From Serinus canaria (taxonomy: Eukaryota > Chordata > Aves > Passeriformes > Fringillidae), in contig NC_066316.1 in NCBI RefSeq assembly GCF_022539315.1, positions 34,721,245-34,785,244 of the forward strand: 64,000 bases of DNA, in the 5' to 3' direction. Below, one piece after another: positions 52,601 through 64,000 of the stretch; position 1 is the first letter of the stretch, and each line of letters begins with the position of its first letter. The notes under the pieces were generated by a model that ran no database searches, was not told where the DNA came from, and was given only the letters and a program-made list of their open reading frames with translations. Made by a program: the position numbers and the translations under genes.

Positions 52601-53686
52601 ACAAGCACACTTTAAAGAGTCAATTCTTCTGAGTGCAGTGTGCAGTACCTTAGGTTAAACATTCTCCCTTGTTATCATTACCAAATGCACATTACACTAA
52701 ACAAACTATCGTGCTAGACAGAAAGGGTGTTTGAATTTCTTTAAGAGATAAAATGAAGATAAATCATATTCAAACATCTGTGAAGCCTCCATTTGTCCTT
52801 CAATGCACACCAAAAAGTGCTTCTATGAAATTTTGCACGGGCTGCTGGTTGTACTGTACAGATCAGCCATTACCATTGTTATGCACCAGTGGGGAAAGCA
52901 AACGTGCATAATATATGGTAAAAAATGCACAGCAGATGAAAATAATAGAAAAATCATCAGAAAATAATGCTATGTACTTTCACAGTGAGATTTCTGCTCC
53001 AAAGGTATATTCTAATAATACCATAAAAACTGTGCAAATGGTTATGAGAAAAGTTCTCCTGTTTTTTGTTTTTAAAGCACCATGCCAAGGAACTGTACAG
53101 ACAATTCACAGGCTGCACAGTAGGTTTCTGAAGTTAGGGTAGCAATCCATTTTCCTGAGTTTCCTCTTGTTAGGTGTGGGTTTTTTTCCCCCATGACTAG
53201 TCAATTTACACTATGATATAAGGTTACTGTTTGTGGCAGGTTTTTTCACAGTTTGCAGCACTTTTAAGATTTTGTTATAAAGAAGTGTTAAAGAACCTGT
53301 TTCAGGTACATCAAGAGATACCTGACTCCCCCTTGAGCTGGGAGGGCTGATCCTGGGGGACACTGGGTGCCTCTAATGCTGCTGAAGCCCTTCTGCTCCT
53401 GCTGAACCTGGTAAGCAAAGAAGGGGCTCCACATATCAGGCTTTTCCAAATCACTAGGGAGATGTGGCCCAGATGTGAGCATCATTTCCCCCCTTGATCA
53501 TGTCACATTGACTTCATGGTGCTAGTTCTGTGAATAATTGCTTGACAGGATAAATGAGGCTTTAACAGGCTATTAAGAAACTATACTTGAAAATGTTTTT
53601 CTTAGGGAAAAAGCTTTGATTATCACACAAGCTGTCAATACAACTCAGGCAGAAGATATTTTGAGCCTGAAAAGAAGATGGTAAAT
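46665..53686. other. Unique non-coding sequence, no gene recognised
   Basis: I see no gene, RNA gene or recognised mobile element. Frames are short and mutually overlapping. A-rich and T-rich patches occur near 47,468, 49,580-49,612 and 47,729-47,748. Confidence 0.55.
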
Positions 53687-53734
53687 CATTATTATATATA
53701 TCATATCATTATATCATGATATTATGATATCATT
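53687..53734. repeat. AT-rich imperfect palindromic tract (ATATCAT units)
   Basis: A low-complexity stretch built from TATATCAT, ATCATGATAT and ATGATATCAT units, partly self-complementary. It is probably a degenerate AT microsatellite. No function is inferred. Confidence 0.8.
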
Positions 53735-54423
53735 AGAGATAAAGCCTTTGGATAGTTTAACTATAAAATAAACATAAGAGGTTATCTATCATATGGCATG
53801 CAGTGTGCATCCACTATTGATGTTGCAAAACTGTATAAAATCAATGTAAACATGAAAAGAAACCAGAAATTTTTTGGAAGTGATGAATGAAACTTGAGGT
53901 AATTTGAAATGGAAATCTATACTACACTGGTATTATTTCTGTAATTCACTTCAGTTTGGGATTTTTTGCAAAGCATTACTGTTTCAAATAAATACAAAGC
54001 TCTGAGTTTTGACTAGCTCTGTTCTCAAGCTGGTCAACAAGGTTTTAGTGATACTGTCAAGTGGGCAGTCCTTGGCTAGAGATCCTTGATACTTGATGCT
54101 GAAAAACTTGATACTGGCATAAAATGAGGAGATTTATCAGGAGGTGGGGGCCATCAGCACTGGGCCAAGTGATCAATGACTTTGGGAGAAAGAGGTTGGA
54201 AGAGCAGGGTTAGAAAGATAGCTGTGACCTTGCCATGTCCCCGAGATATCACCACTAGCAGAGGGTGCTGGGGCAAGTGGCTGGAGAAACACCTGGACCC
54301 TGTTGCAGTCTGCCTCTCCACAGCGACAGGAGTGGGAACTGGGGATTAACTCTGTCTTGGTAAAAGTTTCTCTTATTAATCTCTTCTTCCTCCTGAAGCA
54401 GATGGGAAGCCTGTTGATGACAT
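53735..54423. other. Unique non-coding sequence, no gene recognised
   Basis: Nothing is recognised between the AT-rich palindromic tract and the 52-bp tandem duplication. Confidence 0.5.
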
Positions 54424-54531
54424 TATTGAATTCAAACACTTTGTCTAAAGCATGTCCTGGTAAAACTTTTCCATATATTGAATTCAAACACTTTGTCTAA
54501 AGCATGTCCTGGTAAAACTTTTCCATATATT
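54424..54531. repeat. Perfect tandem duplication, 52-bp period
   Basis: The segment from ATTGAATTCAAACACTTTG onward is repeated exactly after 52 bases (copies 54,425-54,476 and 54,477-54,528). Identity extends over 56 bases in all (54,424-54,479 against 54,476-54,531). Absence of any mismatch indicates a recent duplication or an assembly duplication. Confidence 0.98.
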
Positions 54532-57500
54532 CCCTTTTCTGTGCCCCTGAAAGGTTATTGTCTCACCAATGACCAAGCTTTTTTCTTCTCAAGGAAGTGT
54601 AAATACCTAGGGTTTTTTTGAGGTGACATTTAGGAGACTTCCCTATCTTTCACTGCACAGTAAATGTGTCTGAGAGTCAGAAATGTCACCAGTTTTTTTT
54701 GGTGAAATACAAAGAAGAAGAAAACACTTAGGTCTGTGGCAATACTGTCTCTGTATTCACTTTTTTAGCAGAGTATATTTGTGACTTCAGTACTCAGTCC
54801 TTCTTTACAGTTTAAGATCATCTGAGTTTTTATAACTGTTTTTTCTTCTTAAAATGCTATTGCAATTTTTCTTTTTACAGCGAGCAGAATAATGAATTTC
54901 ATTACAAGCCACTGTACAAATTATCTTCTTTGCCCCACCTGTATTATTAAAACCTCTTTCTAAAAATGATGATGAATCTATTTCTCCATGCATGTCTCCA
55001 TATTTGTCATAAAACTATTTTAACACAAGTATTTTCTTGAATATTTGCAACTTTCAATAGTATTTCCAATTTCCCACTTTTGCCTATTTCCCCAATATTT
55101 CTTATTTAGCTTGATTTCATTATTAGCCTGATTTTCAGTATTACTTTCTCGAAATTAATATATTTTTCTAATACATTTGATGCTACTTTAATTCTTCCTC
55201 TTTGGAGATCCATACCTTGTTTGGATTCATTGGTTTGATGAGAGCTCATACATACTGAAGTTAAAAACAGACCTCTGAAGTGCCAGGAATTTTTTATTTT
55301 GCCAGTGCTGCTTAATATACTTTTGTTCATCCATAATTGCCATTTGTAATTACCTAACCCTCAACTTACAGGAATTGTCAATTAACTTAATAATTTCACA
55401 GTTCAATTATTTTTAAATACAGTAGGTGGCCTACAAATCTAGTGGTATATAATTAATTCACTCAGTGCAACATTTTCAATTCCATTCCATGTGGATTGCC
55501 AGCGGACCATAAATCAGGAGTAAACAGCAGAGCAGTGAGTGAGATCAGTGTGTGGGTGCATGAGGGCAGTGCATCAACTGCTGGATGTGGCAGAACTCAT
55601 TATATACAGTTGTACCCAGCAAATAAATAAATGACCTGGCTGCCAGGAAGAGCAAAGGTGGCCAGGTAAGAAGAGCACGTTAGCCCTCTGTGATTCCCAC
55701 TGCTGCCTTCCCAGTGTGTAAGCAAATATCTCTTGCAATCCACATCTCAGGCTTACACAACAACATGAAGGTTGTTGTTATCAGAGGACTACCAGGTCTA
55801 TAGAATGCCTCTAAGTTACCCTGGCAAGAGGCTGGCACACAAGGGATTGCCAGCCTGTACTGTCCGGAGATAATGAAGGGTTGATTAAGCACCAGTACTG
55901 AGCTAGTAGGAGATGCAGGTGCAGAGGATGCTGAATGAACAGGTGCACAAGCATGTACTCCCAGCTCTTGATCCTAGGCCAGCAGTGAGTGCCTTGGTTC
56001 ATCTCCCAGAGGACATTGCAGCACTTTGCAGGCCAAACCAGCACCAGCCAGGGAGCTCAGCACACCCACTGAGGAACTAAGGACTAGCCAGACCCAAGGG
56101 CAGTCTGTCCTGGTTGCTGAATTTGACCATTCCTTTTCTGGCAGCCAAGTGGCAGTGGAATGGAAATTATGGCATGGGTCTTGTAGCACCGTGTGTGTTA
56201 CATGTATTGGAACAGTGCAGTGGACACACTTGCAGTGCAGGGTGCTGCCCACTGTTATTCAGATTTGGTTTTTCTTCCTTTAGTCAAAGATATTGATGTT
56301 GCTGTGCTTATTGCTGTATTATGGATCACCCAATCCTCCATCTGATAGACTTAGGTGTGTTTTGTGGCTTTCCTGGTGATGCTTGTAGGAAGCAATTCCA
56401 CAGAGGCTCACTATATCTTTCCCAGCCATCACACATGGCTATAGAATAACCCAAACTGTTGTTGTGACCTAGCCAGTCAAACAAGATAAATCTTGTGTCA
56501 CTCTTCATTGGCACATAAATTTTTTCTGTGAGAACCTCAGCGAGAGAAAGGTACCAAGAGGTCAAATCACAAATTACAGAGCATCCTGCAAGCCTTAGGA
56601 CACTGAGAGTACAAGCTATGATCAATTGCCTCATTTCTGTGTTGTCTCTAGCTGTAACAGAGAAAGACAAAAGGGGTGGAAAATTTCCACTGTTTTTTGA
56701 TTGATACACATTTCTACATATATTTCTAATGTATGTGTTATGTGATTTCATCTGTCACTAGGAAGTCAGGTAGGTGAGACCTTTTCAGTTAAAAATGTTC
56801 ATGTAGTGGATACAAGAAGATTATCTGCCTGCTAATGTCTTCTCCAGAAACTTCATTCAGCACCCAAACTTTTGAGCAGGTTCAAACAGATGTCTTTTTC
56901 CCTCTTTGTCGCAGTCTAACCTTCCACACATTTATTTCCTTTCCTGAGCAAACACCTATATTTCTCCCTAAAGATGCAGTAGTCCTTGTGCCAGAAGACC
57001 AAGCAAGAGTCCTGGAAAACTGTCGAATTCAATTTATGTAAGAGTTGCATAATCTGTTGGTCCCAGGAAAGGGAAGAAGATATTTCCTCTGAGGGGAAGG
57101 GGATAATATCAAAGACACTCAGGAGTCACTTCTAGCCCTGAAAGGGCCTGAGACAGAGAGTTTTGCAGCTGTGAGACTGATATTCAAGCTGAAGTTTAGA
57201 AGCATATACACCAAAAAAGCTCTTTTATATAGCATGGCCTATTTTTGTGGCTTTCAGCACTGCTCTCTTCTCCACAGATGTGCCCAAGACACGATAACTA
57301 TAGAGAGGATTGCTGGCACCCTGCTGTGGCTCCTCACATAAGGGACCTAGTGACAGGGGATGTGAAATCTCTGCCAGCACCTGGAGGAGTAAGAGGGGAG
57401 AGGCATCCATCCTGTGCTCTGGAGGTAAATCAGAACAGAAACCTGACAAGAAACCCAATTTCTCCAATGCTCTCCAGGTTGTCCAAGTGGGAAACATATG

Positions 57501-57583
57501 TCCTGGCTATTTTTTTTTTTCAGATATATTTCTCACTATATTGGTACATTTCTTTCCTTTTTTCAGTGTAGAGATATCTGTAG
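54532..57583. other. Unique non-coding sequence, no gene recognised
   Basis: No gene or repeat is recognised. The 141-codon minus-strand frame at 56,326-56,751 has no family resemblance and no convincing splice context. Confidence 0.5.

Positions 57584-57625
<42 letters not shown>
57584..57625. repeat. Compound (AC)n(AT)n microsatellite, copy 1
   Basis: An AC tract of about six units runs straight into an AT tract of about 15 units. A very similar compound tract lies roughly 160 bp further on. Confidence 0.97.
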
Positions 57626-57628
<3 letters not shown>

Positions 57629-57774
57629 TGTCTAAACTCGGATGCATATTTATAGAGAATATACAGAAAACATGGATGCATTGCTTTTTCAGAACTCACT
57701 TGGATGCAACAGTAATGGTCTCAAATCTTTGTTGACAAATATGATACACCAGACTACATGGATTATATAATTCA

Positions 57775-57791
57775 TTTATATATACATACAT

Positions 57792-57826
<35 letters not shown>

Positions 57827-57827
57827 A
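57775..57827. repeat. Compound (AC)n(AT)n microsatellite, copy 2
   Basis: TATACATACATACAC leads into an AC tract of about six or seven units and then an AT tract of about ten units. It has the same order and orientation as the tract at 57,584-57,625. Confidence 0.97.
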
Positions 57828-60800
57828 AGCCATCATCTCTATTCATAAATAATTCTTTATATTACAACAAATTTTAAAAAAAGTGATTATTTCTTGGTTT
57901 TTTTCTTATTAAATAAGAATGTTGATGTTACCTCTGCAACAAAACCCAACCCCAATCTTTTAGGTCTCATTATGCAGTGTTTAGCATATTGTCACAGCAG
58001 TTCAGGAAGACTTTTCTTTCCTTCCTAAGTGTACCTAAGTTTCAGGACATGCATTAAGTTCATCATGCAGGGATTTTGAGGACTGGTGTACCTGAAACAT
58101 GTACAATGATTCATTTATGAGAGAAATCTCTTCAGTGCAGTCAATCTGCTTGTTTGCTTTATTGGATATTAGATTAGATTGAAAACTGTGGTTTTCCATA
58201 GAAGCTGAACTATTAGAAAATCTTGGTTTTAAAGAAAGTAATTTATCCAAACTTAAAATGAATCCCTCAAAACTCTTCCCAAGTTTCTTCTTATGTAACA
58301 TTTTAACAAAAGGTGATATTTAACCAAGAATGATTGTAGCAAAATGGTGTAAGAAATGCATTTTTCCTTTACATAAGAAAATAACGTTTGTTTTTATTTT
58401 TCCATTTTACAAACCATTTCAAGAGGTTATATTGAAAATCAGACATAGCATTAGTGGGAACAGACCCAACACACTCAACTGTGTCCAACAGAGACCTTTT
58501 TTCAAAGTTGCATTTTGGTAAAATCACCTTGCATAGTTTGCAGCTTCATGTTTAAAGGAATGTAGAAGCCAAGCTAGTTTAGAAAGGGGAAGACCGGTAA
58601 TCTACTTTGTCCAACCTTTGGCTTTTGTGCTATATATTTATTTTTTTCTGCTCACAGTAGATTTTTTATCAGTGCTTTCAATTAAAACTGTGGTATTGAC
58701 TTTTTTCCTTTCTTCTTGAGGAAGGATATGTTCTTGATAGGACTTTTTTTGCCACTAGATCTGGTGCATTCCTGGGGTCAGGAATGCACCAGATGTGGGC
58801 TTTCTGGTTTGCCTGTAATTAGTCCCTATTAGGCTGATCACTAGCACTTCCCTTAGAGGAGTCTAGTTCAGTTTCTATTTTTCATCTTCCTAGCTTTTTT
58901 TGTACAGACAGGTGGGACATCAGCATTATTTTTGTGTTAGTTATAACACATGAAACATGATTATAACAGATCAGATAGTGAGCTGCTCCCACAAAGGGCC
59001 ACTTTCAGACATTTCAGAGAGGAGTGTGAAGATTGACATTCACATGTGATGGGTGCATGCAAAACACCTCCTTTAAAGAAGTTAAACCAAGGGAGGCAAT
59101 AGCTGGTTGCTGTCCTCACACTCAGAGCTAATGTCCTCCAAGTTATTTTAAATCAGTGTAAGTTTCACCTTGAGCCATCTTGACCCCAACAGGGACACAG
59201 ATCCTGAAATACTTCAGTGCCTTACTCAATGCTGAATATTCTTTAAGAATATGGATGAAGTGGGGAATGGTTGGAGTGAGAGCTCCATCTGGAAGCAATG
59301 CACTGACATAAATGCCTAAGTGCATGCTGTTATAGCAGGGGATGAGCATCCCCTATCCCCCAGGACACGTTTCCATGAAAGCATGTGCAGGGATAAACTC
59401 AGAGTGACACGTGCTTGACTTTCTCCAATGCCTTGGGTGGCTGGGGATGGAGTCATCCAGCATCCAGTGCACATCAGGCTTGGGTCACCCTTTCACCCCA
59501 GTGAGCAGTGAATGGGGAGCTCAGCCATGGCCTTTTGTGGGCTGCTCAAATTGTGGCTGCCTCTGCCTGGAAGATACCCAGGCAGATACCCTGCCCCAAA
59601 TACCTAGCCCTAATTTGGGAATGAACTAGCACTCTGTAATCTATTTTTTCTTTTTTTTCCCTTCTGTTCCCTGTCTGTTATGTCAAGATCTTACTTCCAG
59701 AAGCTAAACTGTTCCCAAAATACCTGCAATCTGACCCAAAAGTTAACTGTCCCCTAAATGAGAACCAGAAGACTCCTCCATAAACCAATTTAGTCTCTGG
59801 GAGCAGGCATCCAGAAAAACATCCACCCTTCCTCCTAGATATCACACACAAGTATATTTATCCTCCCAGACAGAGATACCCAGTTAATCTGCTCATCCAT
59901 GCAGATAATAATGAAGCACTAAAAGAGACAGATACCCACAATAAATAAGGGTCAAATCCTCCTTGTGGATAATCTGGGCTCATTCTTTTGAGATCAAGGT
60001 GGTGACAAATTTTTATGCTAACTGAGAGACTGGTCTGTAAGGACATGCAGCAATATGCTTCCTGTGGGATTATGGTCAGAGAATTGCACATATATGTTTG
60101 GATTTATTATAATAAAATATCTCTTGGGCAGTGTAAAAAAGGGAAGCAGTAGTAGTGTGCATCTATTAAACAACCATATTCTATTAGTGTTGTAATATTG
60201 TCTGTTATGAATGTGTCCACAAGCTTTTTGCTTGTTTGAGGTAGTTATTTTTATCAAAAGGTTTTATATTGGCTCTGGAAATGTATTTTTTGGGCATCCT
60301 TTTTCCTAAGAAGTGAAATCTCCATTAAATACAACATGAAAATTGTATTTTTGAGTTGTATAAAAGCCATTTTCATTGGGAAGAGACATTTCCTTCTAAT
60401 GAAATACCACAGTCTGATTCATCATTTGCTTTTGTAGTTTCAGCAACAAAAGACTTTTCTGAACAGATTTTTCCTTTTTTTTCCATGAGGTTTTCCTCCC
60501 TTTTTCTATTTCCACTGGTTAAGTATGATTTCCTATATTGTGCCTTGTAGGTGCATAATTTTCAGAATACCTCCTTAGAATTTTGAGTTCAGCTCTGCCT
60601 TTTGTTTCAGGTTTTGATTTTCACTTTTTATTGTTGCTGCTATTATTGTCACTGAGAGTGTGTGGGATGCTCAACACTCGAGAATGAAAAAGGTTAAATA
60701 TCTTACAACCTGAAGATCAGATTTTCCTGGCTTTTTCTTTAAACTGCTATATATTTTATCCCTCTTGGGATAATGTGTTTTCAAAGTGAATGTAATATTT

Positions 60801-61550
60801 TACTGGTATATTTTTACACGGTGTTTCACAGGTGAACATCATCTCTCTGTGCTTGTGCCCTGGGCCAGCTGGATGCTGCTCAGCTGTGAAGGGGAAGCCA
60901 TGTACTGGTGGTGAGCACAGCCCTTGGCCTGAGCTGACCACCATCCAGCTGAGAGGTGGGATACAGGCTCCTGCACAGCAGGCATGCCTTGGGTGTCTCT
61001 ATGGATGTGGGCTAAGGCTCAGCACGCAAAGCTGGGCTCACCTCAGCCTGCCCCTGGCCACACCAATCATGTACCCACAGTCAGACTGTCCCCAGCCTGG
61101 GCAAAACAGGCTCCCTTCTGCTCAAATGAAAACTTTGTTTTGGCAACTGGTTTTGGAAGGCAGAGTCCCCAGGGCAAATCAAGTTGAAAGGCTGGGTCCC
61201 TCTTGGCTCCTGGAGCGACCTGGAGGGATGTATGAGGCTGGAGGCTTCACTACAGAGGGTCCAGGTCTCCGGAGCACGTCTTGCACTGCTCTTGGTGAAG
61301 GCTTGTGAGGGAGAAGAGGAAAATGAGCTGCTCTGCTTCTGAGTTGTCCTGTCCCAGCTTTCCCCTGCAATTTAAGTATGATTCATTGCATATATGAATG
61401 AGAACCAGTCATCTGGAGTTCTTATGCTTTCTGTGTTTGTCAAATTATGTTGAAGACTGTTGGATTCCCAGCAAAGTGAATTCCTTAAGGCCATAAGAGG
61501 AAAACCAGTGTCTTAAAGCACTGAAAAACACTCTGATCTTTGGTTTTGTT
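57828..61550. other. Non-coding sequence, one perfect hairpin, one GC-richer patch
   Basis: I recognise no gene. 60,830-61,320 is GC-richer than its surroundings and holds a 158-codon plus-strand frame (60,832-61,308) that starts just after a CAG. Its translation is cysteine, proline and glycine rich with no family match and no CpG enrichment, so I do not call it a gene. The hairpin at 58,759-58,794 is listed separately. Confidence 0.5.
58759..58794. repeat. Perfect inverted repeat, 16-bp arms, 4-base loop
   Basis: Arms 58,759-58,774 (ATCTGGTGCATTCCTG) and 58,779-58,794 (CAGGAATGCACCAGAT) are perfect complements around GGGT. The length and tight loop suggest a recent template-switch event, or a small structured RNA if transcribed. 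Confidence 0.96.
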
Positions 61551-62170
61551 TTTTTTAAGGTTACTGCAGACTAAGCAGGTGGGCTTCAACTGTTTTAACA
61601 GATTTCTACAATGAACACCATGCTAATTATACATTAGTTATCCAGCATTAATGAAGTTATACAGACAATGAGCTTTGCAACATTAACTTTTAGTCTTGTT
61701 TTCTGTAATGATTTTTCTTCCCTAATGGAAACACATGCTTACCTAAGCAGGTTTTTTTGACCATTATCTTATAATTAAACTATGAATTCCACTTGTTGTA
61801 ACTCCAGCCTGGGCAGGCATTAATATATCCGGAATGAGTGGATGTATTCTTAAAGCTCTTTTAAATTTCTAACCTTGAATAATTTGTCTCTGATGCTTTT
61901 CTTAATTATAATCCATTCAGAATAAAAGAGGATGAATTTTTCCCTTTGAGCAAAGCCAGGATAAATTCTAACATATCTGTTCTATATAAAGATTTCTTTT
62001 TCATTCTGCCAAAGTGAATACTGCATCCTAAACTACTTCATTGTTCATTAGTGTACAATTAGGCCCATATCTACTGGTATGTGCTGCCTGCTTTGGGCCA
62101 TTCTGGTGATGCAGAGCAGCTGTAAACTCGATTTAACAGCCTGGTTAATCCAGGTTTACAGCTGTTTTGT
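61551..62170. promoter_or_regulatory. AT-rich block resembling a conserved non-coding element
   Basis: Unique, non-repetitive, AT-rich sequence with many ATTA, TAATTA and CATTAAT cores and no sensible frame. It ends in a small structured motif: CAGCTGTAAAC at 62,117-62,127 is the complement of GTTTACAGCTG at 62,154-62,164, with CTGG/CCAG pairing inside. The texture resembles vertebrate developmental enhancers. Conservation cannot be judged from one sequence. Confidence 0.3.
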
Positions 62171-64000
62171 GTGGCTGTTGAGGAGTGTTGTGTCTGGGGT
62201 GTACTGGTAAATCTGGCCTGTCGAAAAAGAAAGAACTTGCATTATTATTTTATCACTTCTCAAACTGTTTGTGTCATAAAGCAGCCTTTGCAAGTTTTCA
62301 TTTGATAGGACCTTGTTCTCCACTTCATTGAGTAGCTTTATCACATTTTCTAATTAAAAGAGAGGAAAAAAACATCATAAAAGTAGAGTTTAAACAAGAA
62401 AGATATTAGAGAAATATATTTAGTAGAGAGCATGGGTTAGGAAGTATTACTAATTAAGGCAGAGAGATTATATATGACAGAGTGACTATATTATAACATG
62501 GACAAAGAAGGACACCAGCCCCCATACCCCCAGGTTTGCTGAATTAGAAGCAATCTCCTTGCATGAGAATCACAGAAAGCCTGTACTTTACCCTGGCAGC
62601 CTCAGCCCCCAGGGACTAGCTCAGCTAGATGGTGCACACCCATGGAGGTCACCAGATGGGCATTGCACACCAGTCACCTTCCCAGACATGGCTTGTTGTA
62701 CCTCTGCTGCCAGAAAGGGCTGTCACCATGGCTCCTGAAAGGGATGGTGTCTTTTCACCCAAAGTCCCCTTCTTTGTCCACTGTGAACCCTTAAGAAGGG
62801 CCACCTTAGGATCAAGTGAAAGAGGATCTCAGGATTTCAGTAGCTGTCTATATTCTGTCAGGAAATCCCACTGTGCTGGTGTCAAAAATAAGAGTGTAAG
62901 AAGCTTTCCCTCTTCCATGGCAACATCAGGCAGGACAGTGGTGCACAACACAGTTTGAAAGACAATTACAAGCAAACTTCTACTGAAATCAACCAAGTTT
63001 TGTCCTTTCATGTTTTCCCTTTAATTCTTTGTCCTTCTGTGCTTGGTCAGTGCTTTGCCATGCTGTGCTCTTGCACTACTTGCCATACCATTTACAGAAC
63101 TTATTCTCCCTCTCACTCTTTTGTTGATTCTTCTGTAAGCAGTCAAATACGTCTGAGCAAAATATGAGCATACAAACTCAAATCCAAACCTGATTCAGAG
63201 CAAGCAATCAAGAATTTAAGAGCTTTTTCAGAGTTAAGTTACTTCAGATCAAAGGGAACTGGTAATATCAGCACATCTAGCTCAGCTTGACTTTTTATCA
63301 CTATGCCTTAGATTCTTTAATGCCCATTTGTAACGTGGTTCTTGGTTTTCCTTCCCCTCCATTCCCATTTCTGAGTTCAGTTGAAACTCTGGGGATTCGT
63401 CAGTGCAAATCATCATCAATGCAAAACTCTGGTGCATGAGGGAGATGCAGATCAAACAAAAATCTTGGCTCATTGAAGAGAATAAGGAAGAGTATTTTTT
63501 GGTTGTGAGTGCTATCGGGCACAGTGTTGGTCTAACTGGAAGCAGAAATTAATGTAAACATAAAGTATTTAATTTATATTATCATGACTGTAAAATTTCA
63601 TAAAAATTGATCTTTCCCTGGAGATATATTGATTTGCAGAGCCTCTGTTTTCCCAACAGAAATTTTTTCCCTAACAGTTGTTACCATCAGCCATTTTTAT
63701 GCCTTTTACAAAGAACAAACACCTCTAAAACAAAAAGGTCTTTTATTTCCCATTAAGTTAAAATAGTGACTAACCATGAAAATATTCAATGTTTTCTCTC
63801 TTCTACTATCCCTTTGTGTCCAAGCTTATATAGTGATGGTGGGAGCTGGGATAAAATCTACAGAATTCCATGCTTTACCCATTCATGTCAGTTCTAGTGG
63901 AAAGGACACTTCTGTGGGTTATCTCAAGTGATGGAGTGCTGTAAAGTGAGATTAGACTGAACTCAGGCTCTCCTCCTGTTTCTCAGTGTGCAAACAGATG
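62171..64000. other. Unique non-coding sequence, no gene recognised
   Basis: I recognise no gene, RNA gene or mobile element up to the end of the window. Confidence 0.5.

Noticed and set aside
60832..61308. 158-codon plus-strand open frame after a CAG
   Set aside because: The GC-richer composition lowers stop frequency. The translation is low in recognisable structure, and overlapping frames on both strands are similarly open.

Overview
The window reads as a gene-poor stretch of a bird nuclear genome: an intergenic desert or the inside of a very large intron. The base composition is AT-leaning, and CpG is depleted everywhere except one short segment. The only interspersed repeats I recognise are CR1 LINE pieces and one LTR of the avian ERVL-like kind, which together point to a bird. 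I found no complete protein-coding gene, no rRNA or tRNA gene, no CRISPR array and nothing prokaryotic. Almost all open frames here are at the length expected by chance, lie over simple repeats, or lie inside the repeats.

Layout. 1-15,000 is unique sequence with one conserved-looking AT-rich block (6,687-7,060) followed by a weak terminal-exon candidate (7,083-7,610). At 15,050-15,396 is the only CpG-rich, GC-rich segment. On the minus strand inside it a (CTG)n run encodes a signal-peptide-like start (MELLLLLLLLLPAVCS) in good Kozak context, and a GTGAGG splice-donor-like site follows about 110 bases later. This is the best candidate for a promoter plus first coding exon, but it is unproven. 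An AT-rich conserved-looking block lies beside it (15,480-15,985). 15,986-23,900 is featureless. At 23,901-24,344 there is a cluster of inverted repeats, including a perfect 55-bp-arm hairpin that overlaps a perfect 22-bp-arm hairpin.

An (AAT)n microsatellite lies at 26,801-26,906. 28,385-30,363 on the minus strand is a decayed CR1 retrotransposon whose ORF2 endonuclease, linker and first half of the reverse transcriptase can still be followed through frameshifts and stops. A solo LTR of about 580 bp with a TATA box is at 33,911-34,490, and the 3' end of a second CR1 (minus strand) is at 38,485-38,908. The right half carries many microsatellites (ATCT, AT, AAAAAAG, GAG, two compound AC/AT tracts), a recent 52-bp tandem duplication at 54,424-54,531, several small perfect hairpins, and another AT-rich conserved-looking block at 61,551-62,170.

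Functionally, the recognisable content is retrotransposon remains plus tandem repeats in a non-coding background, with a few places that could be regulatory. I do not see an operon-like or novel multi-gene system. The most unusual objects are the nested inverted repeat at 24.2 kb and the isolated CpG-rich exon candidate at 15.1 kb.
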